Shown: positions 20,710 through 31,618, numbered from the stretch's first letter. The stretch: 37,573 nucleotides of DNA from Gymnopus androsaceus JB14 (GCA_009733575.1 ML769886.1:1-37573); one strand, 5' to 3'. The notes: generated by a model from the letters alone, not told the origin. Numbers and translations: made by a program.

Positions 20710-21548
20710 CATCAGCAAAACCTGGTTGTTCGCTGGAGCTCTCAGAGCATTGAATTGAGCTCTGGGGACCTCTGGAGACCTCTGGCTGCTCTGGCTGCTC
20801 TGAAGCTGCCATCAGCCAAACCCGGATATTCGCTGGAGCAGTCAGAGCATTGAATTGTGCTCTGGAGAGCTGTGGAGAGCTGTGGAGATCTCTGACTGCT
20901 CTGGTTGATCCGAGCAGACAACAGCTGTCGGACTTGAATGTCAGTTAAGTGACATAAAAGGAAACGGTTGCCAGGCCCTTCCTTTTACATCACATAACTG
21001 ACAGAACGGTCACCCAATGCTGTAAACTGTCAGGACATCATATAAAGGTGTCGCTGTTCAACTCAAAGTTGAACATTGACTTGTACTTTTTTTTCTTCCT
21101 TCCCCAGGCCTCCATTGTCGCAACTCGGTCCCACTTTCCCTCTTACTGTAAGCTCATATCCCTTTTTAGCATCAATTCACTGATATTTTGGAAAACCAAT
21201 AGCTGTAGGGTAGAGGCTGGCTTGGTGAGCGGGTTTCTAAGTTTATTATGTAGTACTATCGTAGTAGTACCTTGTCCGACTCCCCTCGGATGTGTATGAT
21301 ACATAACAATAAAATGCTTACTTTTTCTATTATTATTTCATGTGAAAAATTTGATATGTAAATTTTCGATTGAATGGGGCTCGGTAACCTGAATCGTCAA
21401 ATGATGGGTGGTCTCCAGAGAGCTCCAGAGAACTCAATAGTCCTCCAGAGCTTCCTGGAATTACTATCCTTGCTACAGCAGCTCCAGAAGCTATGGGTGC
21501 TCTGGAGCTCTCTGGAGATCTCTGGAGACCACCCAGGTTTTGCTGATG
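20710..21548 (+). mobile_element. CATCAG-family element, CCAGAG arms, about 840 bp
   Basis: Ends CATCAGCAAAACCTGG and CCAGGTTTTGCTGATG, flanked by CA on both sides. The left arm is tandemly duplicated (20710-20809 and about 20811-20920, each starting CATCAG and passing AGAGCATTGAATTG). The unique centre has TATAAAGG (21041-21048), a hairpin GTTCAACTCAAAGTTGAAC (21056-21074), a pyrimidine tract and a GTAAG splice-donor-like site. No transposase frame is present. Confidence 0.85.
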
Positions 21549-22189
21549 CAGCACTACAGTTATCCCTTTGCATACATATTACTCTCAAAACTGCAACCAA
21601 CTTGATGGAATTATTATCCTATTATAGACAAGGGGGACTGAAGGTTTTTTACCCTAAGCGGTTTCAAGCGGACAAGATATTGAGCTTTTAGAGGTATTGA
21701 GAAATTGGCCACGATGTTTGGTGCAACATTTTGCCTGTGAAAGACTCATCAGGCAGTGCTGTTCTCTGAATGGCATAGCGGCGGACTTTGTTTGTCAATG
21801 GCAAACATTGACTCATCGTGCCTAAACGGGTCAGTGGAGTGCCTGTATTGGTTCTCGTACGCCGCTCCTCATTTAGAACTATACTTACTATTACTCTAGT
21901 GTGTATTTAGAGTAGTAGTTTGAATATATATTTGACATTTTTCATGTTTGGTACTTCCAGTTGCAGTAGGCCCGGTCAAGGGTCCAGAGATTAGCTTTAC
22001 CAGAAGTATTGACATGATTCCTGGTCCTGGAGGTACGAGGTACCTTCTACAGGGGGTAAAATGTTATATATTAACTCATAGTATAGTTGACAATCATGGT
22101 ATGTTTAAAATCCGATGTTTTTTTCTGAACATCCAACATGGCTAACTCGAGCAGTGTCAGGCCTTGGCTCATTTCTCATCCGCTATCCA

Positions 22190-22265
22190 CCCGCTGATGT
22201 TTCCCACGCTTCCTGGCCATCCGCGGATACTTCCCACGCTTCCTGACCGTCCGCGGATACTTCCC
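22190..22265 (+). repeat. Short repeat, CATCCGCGGATACTTCC units
   Basis: Two to three imperfect copies of an approximately 30-36-bp unit containing CCGCGGATACTTCCC inside the 2.35-kb element. Confidence 0.6.
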
Positions 22266-22727
22266 GCACTCATTACCTACATTGCGGGCGCTTTCCATGC
22301 TTATTTACCATTTATCCTGCCTGCCAGGCACTTTCTACATGTGATTACCACTTATCCTGCCTCCCGGGTGCCTCCCGCACTTGATAACCATCCATCAGGC
22401 CCTCCCGACGACTTACACAGCCACCCTACAGTATGTAAGTAGACACCCCGAGTCCATGCACCCTAGTCTGTTATTACCATTGTTACCGAATCGATCCCGT
22501 TTTGCTCTGTCTCTGTCTCTCTATTTCTATCTGTTCTAACCAGCTGTGCCTTCCGAGCTCCGTTCGAAGGCCCACTGTCATCTGCATTAACTGCGAGGCT
22601 CTGTCCATAGATACCAAATCTACGTCCAGAGCTCACTGTCTTCCATCTCTGTTTACAACTTTACAACCAAAGCTCCTCGGGAGCTTCCTATTTGGGTTTT
22701 GCTACCTCTAGAACCTCTGGGACCATC

Positions 22728-22955
22728 CGCTTTCACTCAATTCCGTCCACTCCCACGCTATTTCCATCCGCTCTCACGCTATTCCGTCCGCTCTCACACT
22801 ATTCCCATCCGCTTTCACCCTATTCCATCCACTCCCACACTATTTCTGTCCGCTTTTGCACTATTCCGTCCGCTCCCACGCTATTTCCGCCCGCTTTCAC
22901 CCTATTCCACCCGCTCTCACGCTATTTCCGTCCGCATTTGCTGTATTCCATCCGC
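22728..22955 (+). repeat. 20-21-bp minisatellite, about 11-12 units
   Basis: Tandem units like TCCGCTCTCACGCTATTCCG and TCCACTCCCACGCTATTTCC. Units alternate between 20 and 21 bp, so a frame through it (22692-23405) switches register and is not taken as a protein-coding gene. Confidence 0.85.
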
Positions 22956-24005
22956 ATTATCCATATTTGGACTTATTACACCTTTTTGGACCACCCCTTC
23001 ACCCATATTCCATCCGCTCCCACTCATTTCTGGTCGTTGGACCACAATACCACCCGCTTCCTCCTGATTACGTCAGCGGGTGGCCCGTACACTGTTCCTT
23101 GCACCTCTGAGGCTTGTACTGTTCCGTACAACACTCATACTACTGTCCAGACCCACCTTACGGCATGGTTACCCCGGGTGGTCGCATTTGGTCTCCACCT
23201 ACATCTAGGTGCGAGACATTCGGGATACGTTGGTTCGAGATCCGTTTTGTGCACCGGGTCTCACAAGCAGAGCTCCCGGAGGGAGCGGCATGAAGGGTTA
23301 GCATGGAGGATGGAGGAAAAAACAGGATTAAACAATTGCCGCAAGTTCACTATGATAGGCTTTGAAAATGTCCTGGTTGTTTTTATTCAACTGGTCACCC
23401 ATTGAGGTTGGTTTAGAGAAAGATGTAAGGAAGCGGAGGTTAGGCGTGCCTCTGCCATGCTCCTCCCACACTTCTCCCAATTCCTGCCACAGGGGACCGA
23501 AGTCTATGTTGTCCCATAGTGGATTATGAGTGAGTTTGAGGACTTTCATCGGATTTTAAACATACCATGATTGTCAACTATACTATGAATTAATATATAA
23601 CATTTTACCCCCTGTAGAAGGTACCTCGTACCTCCAGGACCAGGAATCATGTCAATACTTCTGGTAAAGCTAATCTCTGGACCCTTGACCAGGCCTACTG
23701 CAACCGGAAGTACCAAACATGAAAAATGTTAAATATATATTCAAACTACTACTCTAAATACACACTAGAGTAATAGTAAGTATAGTTCTAAATGAGGAGT
23801 GGTGTACAAGAACCAACTACAGGCACTCCGCTGACCCGTTTAGGCACATTGAGTCAATGTTTGCCATTGACAAATAAAGTCCGCTATGCCATTCAGAGAA
23901 CAGCGCCACCTGATGAGTCTTTCACAGATGAAACATTGCGCCAAACATCGTGGCCAATTTCTCAATACCTCTAAAAGCTCAATATCTTGTCCGCTCAAAA
24001 CCACT

Positions 24006-24417
24006 CGCTCCTAGAATTTTTCAATTAAGTACATAGGGTCAAAAATTTTTTTAATGGCCTCGAAGAGTGAACCGACCAACCCTGTGATGTGACAATTGCC
24101 TTATTAGGGTGTCAAAGCTGTATATCATGATGTAAGTGTGACATCTGATGTCACCATATGTCCCCTATAGGTACTGGGTACCGGTCACCTTCATTCCCAT
24201 ACACAACCCATACATTCCCCACTGCTCCAATAGCTCATTGAGCTTAACAAAAGTAGCAGAAACTGCGTAAAGAAAAACTTCAAGCCTTCAGAAACCTAGT
24301 ATTTCAACCAAACCTCCCTGACAAAAGGTTGAGTAAAATTTTTTTTAGTGGTCATGGAGGGTGAACCAACTGACCACCGGAGTGTACCAGTCCATAATCC
24401 TGGTTCCCTCTTGATTA
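24006..24417. repeat. Intergenic with a direct repeat
   Basis: Two related stretches (about 24037-24085 and 24328-24385) share AAAATTTTTTTWATGG and GAGRGTGAACC blocks. No gene is seen. Confidence 0.45.
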
Positions 24418-24998
24418 TAGACATGGGCATGAATGCCAAATGTTTGTGAATATTTGTGAATATATTCACATTCACATTTGCACAAATGGACATTTGAATG
24501 TGAATGTCTGGTTTCGGAATGGCAAATGTTTTTAACATTCATGACCTTATATAATGCATGGGAGATAAGTTCACCTTATTAATTTATTTTAACATATAAT
24601 ACTATAATTATGATTTGTATACCTTAAGCAAAACCAGATAGTGTACCTGTTTATTGTTCCCCTTGTGTGTGATGTAACCGAGGCCCTGATTTACACCAAA
24701 ACCATCTGTCCATTAGAGTTCAGAGTCCAGACCTTGGCATGGTCACTTTATATCTTAGTACTTGAACTTATATGTTTAGATTGTAGTAGTGTTTTATTAT
24801 GTATAATAATGTATGTATTTATTTATTATGACATTTGTGAATACATTTGCCTAAAATATTCATATTTGTGAATGTTTTGTATAAAAACATTCGCATTTGC
24901 ATGAATGTGCACTCAAATGTGAATGTCCAGATTCAGAGCACAAATATTTGCATCACAAATGTCAAATGCATTCAAATGGGCATCCATGCCCATGTCTA
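24418..24998. mobile_element. hAT-like inverted-repeat element, TAGACATGGGCATG ends
   Basis: Ends TAGACATGGGCATGAATGCC and its inverted form GGGCATCCATGCCCATGTCTA (ending 24998). The arms are AT-rich reiterations of TTTGTGAAT / ATTCACATT. An 8-bp target duplication is not convincing, so the superfamily is tentative. Confidence 0.65.
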
Positions 24999-25338
24999 TC
25001 CTATTATTGAGTATGGTACAGCAGAAATCTTGTCCTGGTGTGAGTAATAAGATCTGAGGGGGTCTTAGGCAGCCTGAGACACAGAGAATGGAATGTATAG
25101 TTGAATTGTAAAAAAAGCAAACTCCAGTTACTTTACTCAGTACTGCATAGCAAGTAATATTATGATTAGTTTATATATTCTTAAAAATAGCAGCCTAGAA
25201 GCCATGTTGCCACAAGATGTGAGATAAACTGGGGCTTGTTGGCTTACATCAGCAAAACCTGGGAGGTGGTCATAGAAGCCATAGCATGTCATAGCAGCCA
25301 TAGTTCTGCACAGAACTATGAACTGCTATGGGCTCCTA

Positions 25339-27438
25339 TGATGAGTTAGATTTGTGCTAGGTATGAAAACCAACCAAACAACAATCACCCCAATCACATT
25401 CAATCCAAAAGGTTTAATTTAATGCAAGGAAGGAGGTTGTCAAAGGTTCCCTCAACTACTATTTGATTTGTAGAGAAAAGCACTCAACAGAGGCACAGGC
25501 AGTGCAAATGAACAAGATTTGTATTGGAGGAAGGTTGTGAAAAGCCAACTAACATATGAGAATGTGCTGAACTAATCAAGGGGGAAAGCAAACACCAAAG
25601 CATGGGTCAAGTACACTAACTCAACAAATGACTTTGTGTATCTGCACAAACACCAAGGCATGGGTCAAGTACGCCAACTCAACAAACAACTTTGCATATC
25701 TGAGGTGAAACACCCAAGCATGGGTCAAGTATGCTGACTCAACAAACAGCTTAGTGTGAATTGGGAGCCTTTACATTGCCACGCAATGATACTCCAACTC
25801 TCAGGGAATCCTGCGAGTAGCCTAACAAGCTTATATGACCACCATGCAAGTCACTCAAGTAGGTGTTTTTAACATACTCAGTGAAGAGCGGGCAAGAGGT
25901 AGAATCTGTTGGTAAGCTAGCTAACACTCCAAGGAGCTTCCTCACTAAAACTACACCAAGCCAACACTTGGGTCCAAGACCTTCCTAATCAATAACGGGC
26001 TCAGCGAGATGTGCATGTTAGGCTCCACCTGCAGTCCTAAGACTGATATGACCTTTCTCCAAGATGCAAACCAGGAATGCTCGACTTAATAGCCGGGAAA
26101 TAGAATGAATTGCCTCGAGGTTACAAGAAGGCCACCTGTTTCAAAGGTTGTAGAGGACAATGCAGACATGTCTGAGCGTGTATGAATCACTACAGGTCCT
26201 AAGATAGAATTGCGTTTCAGGTATCAATTCTAACTTGGATTGCTACATAGAATGTAGCTACCCTTATATACTGGTACATCTCAGAAAAATACTAAAACAA
26301 AGAAATAATATGAAAGAGATCGAGACATGACCATAAATGTAAGATAATAAATAATCTTCCTCAATAAATCATCTTGGCACACCTAATCTTGGGGAAATTC
26401 ATAACTCGGAATGGCAATGCTTGGAATTTGGTCCTAGATGAACTCAAGTCACTTTCTTTTGCCTTGAAAACTGTGCAGGTCCTCCAAATTTATGACTCGG
26501 TGAAGTTCTATGGTGTTCAAAAACATTCCATGAACAGCCCTTGGAAGTATATCTATCTTTGCCTCACCAATAGCAGGCTAGACATTATGCCTAGTTCCGT
26601 GTGGACTCAAGCCTAGATGCCTTGTAGCACATGGATCTTGGAACAACACTGAAGCTCAGACAGGAATTATTCCTAGTCATTCCTTGCTCTAAGAGTGATT
26701 GCAATGAGGTTGATCAGGTGGCTGCATTGGTGATGCTGCAGCAGGTATACCTCAGCACCCTCTAGTGATGTGCAACCCAAAAACACCATCCATTACACTT
26801 GCCTTGGAGTCCTAACTGAGCCTCGGGCATCCAGGTAGTACAATATTTGGTCTCAGAGAGTTTAGCTCACCTAGATGATTCTGTCATCCATGTTGCTTTT
26901 ATCATCTTGGTCAAGAGACTTATGACATCATGTGAGTGTTTCCATTCATCGTGGCAGCTCCGGGCCGGAGTTACCAGACATTCTGTGACGAGATTGCCTA
27001 GGCAAGCTTTCATCTTGTCAAGAGTTTTCATCTTGGCAGAGTAACATTGTAAATTTTGTATAACCAACTCGTTGGGCTGCACCAAGTGCTGCCTCAGAAA
27101 CTTCAATCCCTCAAGTATGTCTTTTGATTGTCTAGCCTAGTAATAATTATATGTGGACTTGGAATAGCCTTGCTCATCAACTCGGTATCCACCGAGCTTG
27201 ACTTGCTACACCATACAATGTATAGGACTTGGAATGAGATGCATTCACAAAGCTAAGTGAGATACCATTAATGCGTACCATTACTCTGCAATCTCTAGAG
27301 TACAATAGACTCTCAATAGACCTCAACTATCAGCTCAGGCTCACTATAGTTCTTGGTATAACCATATTGAGTATAATACAGAATCTAGGATTATCAATTC
27401 TGTACAGTTTCAGCTTTAGCCAAAAAATTGGCATATCA
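25339..27438 (-). mobile_element. Solo-LTR-like element, 2100 bp (copy 2)
   Basis: In reverse orientation it begins TGATATGCC and ends CTCATCA. It is flanked by CCTA (25335-25338, 27439-27442). It aligns end to end with 5919-7970. The TATATAAG box lies at 26263-26270 on the minus strand. Removing it restores a regular GCTATGG array in the host element. Many CpG sites of copy 1 are TpG or CpA here. Confidence 0.85.
25590..25755 (-). repeat. 63-bp tandem repeat inside LTR copy 2, three units
   Basis: Three units containing CATGGGTCAAGTA and CTCAACAAA, against two in the other copy. Confidence 0.8.
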
Positions 27439-28018
27439 CCTATGGCTTGCTATGAGTTTCTACAGGATCACAAAGCTGTCAACTCATTTTGGCATCAGTG
27501 TTGCTGCTTGACAGCTGTCATTTTCTCCTGCCAACACTATATGATGCATTGTTGTAACTTGGACTTTGATGAGTTCTGTTTTTTTTCCCCCAAGTCAAAC
27601 CTGAGCCACTTCGGTTTGGACTAAGTATGGCATGTAGTTGCATTCAAGCAATGTCTTGTCACCACCTATAGTATAGTATACTAGTGTTATTACAGATATG
27701 TAGTTATATTAGTAGTTCTACTAGTTTTGCTCTTCCTACTATGACTACAGCAATATAAATATGATTTTATGATTATTTTTATCCATTTTTGGTCTTGCAA
27801 AGTGCAACGAAGCAATTCAAAAGATTAATATATTTGTATTGAATAGAGCCATGCCACAATCAAATGCCTCAAAACTGGTGCATTCCATAGCAACTCATAG
27901 CAGTCCATAGCAATCCATAGTTCTGGACAGAGGGGTACATTGCTATGGCTGCTATAGCTGCTATGAATGCTGCACAGAAATGTCCAGTTCTGTGCAGCAC
28001 ACCCAGGTTTTGCTGATG

Positions 28019-29210
28019 TACCTTGAATTGACCTATTTTTTTGGGTAAAACAACCCAGATCAAGCAGGTCAGTCAACATGTGATGAATGGACTCTTACAC
28101 ACCAGGCACATAGGCATTTGTCTCCAACATCTTCTCTCCAATGATCTAACCAGCTCACTTCTTCCTACTTGCTTCCCATTCAAGATGCATCTTGACACCT
28201 CCTCCAACCTTCTCTCACCATTGCCATCTTCTATTTATAACCATTTTGTGCTACTTATGCTGGGAGCTGATGGAGTAAAGGGAGGACAATCCACCCAGTC
28301 CCACACCAGTGTTCCTTTGTCTTGAGGATGAAGCTGGGGGCCGTCAGAATGTACTCTATTCTTTGGATAGTTCAAATGAGAAAGAAAGAGTTGTGGGAAG
28401 TGCATACTGAAAACTTACTATTCTCAGAATGCAAAACTAACAGCAACAACAGTAAGTAAATACTATGAAAGACACCTAGATTGGAATTACTGTGAGCTCG
28501 CGAACAGAAAAGTGACTTGGAACTGACATAGAAGTAAGCAAATTTCCATAAGTCATAGAGGAGAATTACGGCACCTGGGGTAGCAGATGCAGAGGCAGAG
28601 GGGATTGGGTAGAAGGTGCTTGCTGGGTTAACAGTGACATTTCCCCTGAGGCTTGGCCTTTTTCATCTGGAATTTGAGCACATCCTTGTCTCTAGTGATG
28701 GTTCCAGGTCAAGTCCGACCCAGAGCCAGCTCCTTACCCAATCCCAGCAACTCAGGTTCGGGTTTTCCGCACAAACCGGATCCGGGTTATCCCGAGATTT
28801 TTTGATGCAGTCAAAATTTAAAATATGTACTATTTTATTTCCTTTATATAGCAGATGTACTTCAAATCAACTTCAAATGGACATCAAAAATCATACTCAC
28901 ATACCCTAAAGGAGTCCTGTAATGCATGCACCTAAGGTTCAAGTGACAGAAGCTGATCAATTTACAGTAGCAATAATCATTGCATAACCTGTCAAGAATT
29001 TCTGTGGAACTATTTAATATTGCTGTAAATGTAATAGTACTTTCATTAGACTGTTACTAGTATTAGCTTACAGTAATAGTAAGTAGATACTAGTACAAAG
29101 AAACATTCAATGAATGTGCATTGATTATGCATTAGTAAATCAACACACACATGATCATTGGCACTATTCATTACTAGTACTGTATTATTAGACTTTACTA
29201 AGCACTACTA
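28019..29210. other. Intergenic, no gene seen
   Basis: Holds one isolated hAT-like end (28693 onwards). Otherwise AT-rich sequence without splice structure or protein similarity that I can recognise. Confidence 0.5.
28693..28810 (+). mobile_element. Isolated hAT-like end, TAGTGATGGTTCCAGG
   Basis: TAGTGATG followed by reiterated GGTTC/GGGTT/CCGGGTT motifs resembles the reverse complement of 31619-31710. No partner end is visible, so it is probably a truncated element. Confidence 0.45.
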
Positions 29211-29410
29211 CATCAGCAGAACCTGGGTGAACGCTACAGTAACCACAGCAGCTTATAGCAATCCATAGCAACCACAGCACTATAAAGTGCTATGGAATGC
29301 TATGAGGTCCTATGAGGTCCTGTAAGATGCTGTAGGTTGACCATTGCTCAAGCATTCTGACACCTGTCATTTCCAGCTGATGGATATGGCAATGAGGACC
29401 TTAAATGCTA

Positions 29411-29674
29411 CTGTACCATTTTGATCACTTCATTGGTCACAGGTCACAGGGACCCCCAACAAAACGAAATGTCGTGGTTTGTCCCGCATCACAGTGGCCA
29501 GTGACGAAATTTTTTTGATTTTTGTGGGTGCCCTCTGGGCGCCTGACCCAATTTGGTAAGAAAATTCCGTAAAAGTTTCGTTTTGTCACAGGTCCCACCA
29601 ATCCCAAACGAAATCTAAATTCATTGGGTTGGTCACAGGTCACACCCCCAAACAAAGTGCTCGAAATGGTACAG
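29411..29674. mobile_element. 264-bp Tc1/mariner-like miniature element
   Basis: Inverted ends CTGTACCATTTTGATCACTT and AAGTGCTCGAAATGGTACAG lie between TA dinucleotides (29409-29410, 29675-29676). Inside, GGTCACAGGTCACA with CCCCCAAC occurs near both ends in the same orientation. No gene. Confidence 0.75.
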
Positions 29675-30075
29675 TATTTAATCAATGGTTTTGACGAGTT
29701 TGACATCTTTTCCTCCCCCCACTAAGCTCAACTTGACTCAGACTGTAAGTTCCGCTCTCTGCAATTTTTGACTTAGAGGCTCTAATTATATGTCTGATGA
29801 CATCTTTTAGTGTCATCTGATGACATAGTAGGAGTCAAAGTTAATTAGCCTCATATACAAGTTTATGCCACTTGTGGACCTGGTGGATGAGTCAAGTATG
29901 TATGTTGTAGTATTAGTAGTGTTTAGAATCACCAATGAAATGATTTTATAAATATTTTGCTAGTATTTCACTCTTGCAAGCCAGGGAACAATTCAAAAGA
30001 ATAATATATTTGGCATTGAATTAATATTGAATAGAACCCTGATGGCAGTGTTCCCACAAAGTCCATAGTGATCCA

Positions 30076-31095
30076 CATCAGCAAAACCTGGATAATTGCC
30101 ATGGCAAGCCATAGCAGCCATAGAACTATGAACTGCTATGAATTGCTATGGGAAGCTATGAGTTACTATGGACTTCCCAAATTATATTGCCTGTTAACAG
30201 ATGTCATGCTCTATAGCAATCCATAGCAGCCCATAGCTCTGGATAGATGGGGACCTTGCTACATCAGCAAAACCTGTATGTTGCCAGAGCAGTCAGAGCA
30301 TTGAATTGATGCTCTGGAGTGCTCTGGAGTGCTCTGACTGCTCTGGCTGCTCTGAAGCTGTAGGCACTGATGGAATTGATTGCCAGCTGTCACAGAATGT
30401 TGGGCAAGTAACATAACTGACAACTGGAAATATATATGTGGGAAACTGCCAGAATGTTGTATAAAAGGTGCCGCTGTTCAACTCCAAGTTGAACGTTGAA
30501 CTTGTACTTTTTGTCTTACTTCCTTCCAGTGTTGCAACTTGGTCCACATATATTTCCTCTCTTGGTAAGTTGTTATCTATTTTCAGCATCAATTGACTAT
30601 TATTTAGTAATGTCCAAAGGTTGTGGAGGCAGGAGCAGACTTAGAGAGTGAGAGACAGGAGAAACAGAAATTGGGAATCATTGACTAGCCACTTAGTAGT
30701 AGTAGTACTTATGTTGACTGTGCGCGCGCTCATACAATAAATGATGCATATGAACTCACTATTATCATTGCCTGGTTACCATGTGAAATTTCTCAATTAA
30801 AATTTGAATGGCACTCAAAAGTTTGTTATGGCAAATGATGGGTGGTCTCCAGAGAGCACCAGAGCACTCCAGAGCACTCTGGAGAACATACATGTTTTGC
30901 TGATACACTCTTCTTTTGCCTGACTCAGAGCACTCTGGAGCACTCTGGAGCACTCTGGAGCTACTATCCTTGCTCTGACTGCTCCAGAAGCTCTAGAGCA
31001 CTCTGGAGTACATACAGGCTTTGCTGATGTATGGGTGCTATGAGTGCTGGATAGCACTATCCAGTGCTATCCACTTCACCCAGGTTTTGCTGATG
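30076..31095 (+). mobile_element. CATCAG-family element, middle of three nested
   Basis: Ends CATCAGCAAAACCTGG and CCAGGTTTTGCTGATG, flanked by CA on both sides. The arms are CCATAG/CTATGG units. It is interrupted at 30262-31029 by another member. Removing it rejoins sequence matching 27887-27950, which supports both boundaries. Confidence 0.8.
30262..31029 (+). mobile_element. CATCAG-family element, CCAGAG arms, innermost
   Basis: Ends CATCAGCAAAACCTGTATG and CAGGCTTTGCTGATG with TA duplicated (30260-30261, 31030-31031). The unbroken target GGGGACCTTGCTATGGG has close paralogues at 27944 and 31133. The centre carries TATAAAAG (30460-30467) and the hairpin GTTCAACTCCAAGTTGAAC (30476-30494). 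A further end-like sequence (30889-30903) lies inside the right arm. Confidence 0.9.
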
Positions 31096-31357
31096 CACAG
31101 CAACCCATAGCATCCCACAGTTCTGTACAGAGGGGTACCTTGCTATGGGTCCTATAAGTGCTGTGGGTTCTGTACAGAGCTGTACAGCTCTGTACAGAAC
31201 ACCCAGGTTTTTCTGATGTGATTGCCAAGCTGTAAGTACATATAGTAAGTACTTACTGAATCCAGAAGCTCAAGGCTCTATCACTAAGACAAAGTAAAGA
31301 GTTGGCTCCTATTACATAGTAGTTAAGATGATATTTCTCCAATTCCATGTGAATATA

Positions 31358-31436
31358 CTCGCTATGTACGTAAGTGACCGGACATACCGCGCCGGCCAAG
31401 CATATGCTAAGTCCGGTCACTTACGTACATAGCGAG
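31358..31436. mobile_element. 79-bp hairpin element with perfect 26-bp inverted ends
   Basis: Perfect inverted ends begin CTCGCTATGTACGTAAGTGA, around a 27-bp loop, between TA dinucleotides (31356-31357, 31437-31438). The ends are those of the 490-bp element at 3378-3867. It is too small to encode anything. Confidence 0.9.
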
Positions 31437-31618
31437 TAGTAAGTATTAGTGCTTCTAGTCCTACTTCATACTTATTTAGCTATTGATCCTAGGTTTATTG
31501 TACTAGGTATCTTCTATATACTATACATAATACATCAGAATGAGCCATTTGTACTTAGAGTTTTCTGGAAAAAGTGACAAAGTATGGCCTAAGGCATGTA
31601 AATTCATTAAGCACTTAA

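Larger units (their letters stand above)
21657..24005. mobile_element. 2.35-kb element with 460-bp inverted arms
   Basis: Arms 21657-22117 and 23547-24005 are reverse complements with few differences, starting AGCGGTTT (left) and ending AAACCACT (right). The 1.43-kb centre holds two minisatellites and no recognisable transposase. A target duplication was not found. It may be a foldback transposon or two inverted copies of one repeat around a spacer. Confidence 0.75.
25247..28018 (+). mobile_element. CATCAG-family element, CCATAG arms, split by an LTR
   Basis: Ends CATCAGCAAAACCTGGG and CCCAGGTTTTGCTGATG with TA on both sides (25245-25246, 28019-28020). The arms are arrays of CCATAGC/GCTATGG. 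Without the inserted LTR it is about 670 bp. The sequence near 20575 provides a paralogous empty target site. Confidence 0.85.
29211..31218 (+). mobile_element. CATCAG-family element, outermost of three nested
   Basis: Left end CATCAGCAGAACCTGGG after TA (29209-29210); right end CCCAGGTTTTTCTGATG followed by TG, so the duplication is imperfect. The arms use CCATAGC/GCTATGG and GTACAGAG units. Its interior (about 29900-30020) resembles that of the 25247-28018 element. Pairing of these two ends is inferred from that similarity. Confidence 0.65.

Noticed and set aside
23178..23242. Possible Pol III A and B boxes (TGGTCGCATTTGG, GGTTCGAGATCC) with tRNA-like spacing
   Set aside because: The A box fits poorly, the B box has an extra base, and no cloverleaf can be drawn.
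22692..23405. A 237-codon frame rich in S, H, P and Y
   Set aside because: It is a read-through of a 20-21-bp minisatellite, open in more than one frame because the units lack stops.
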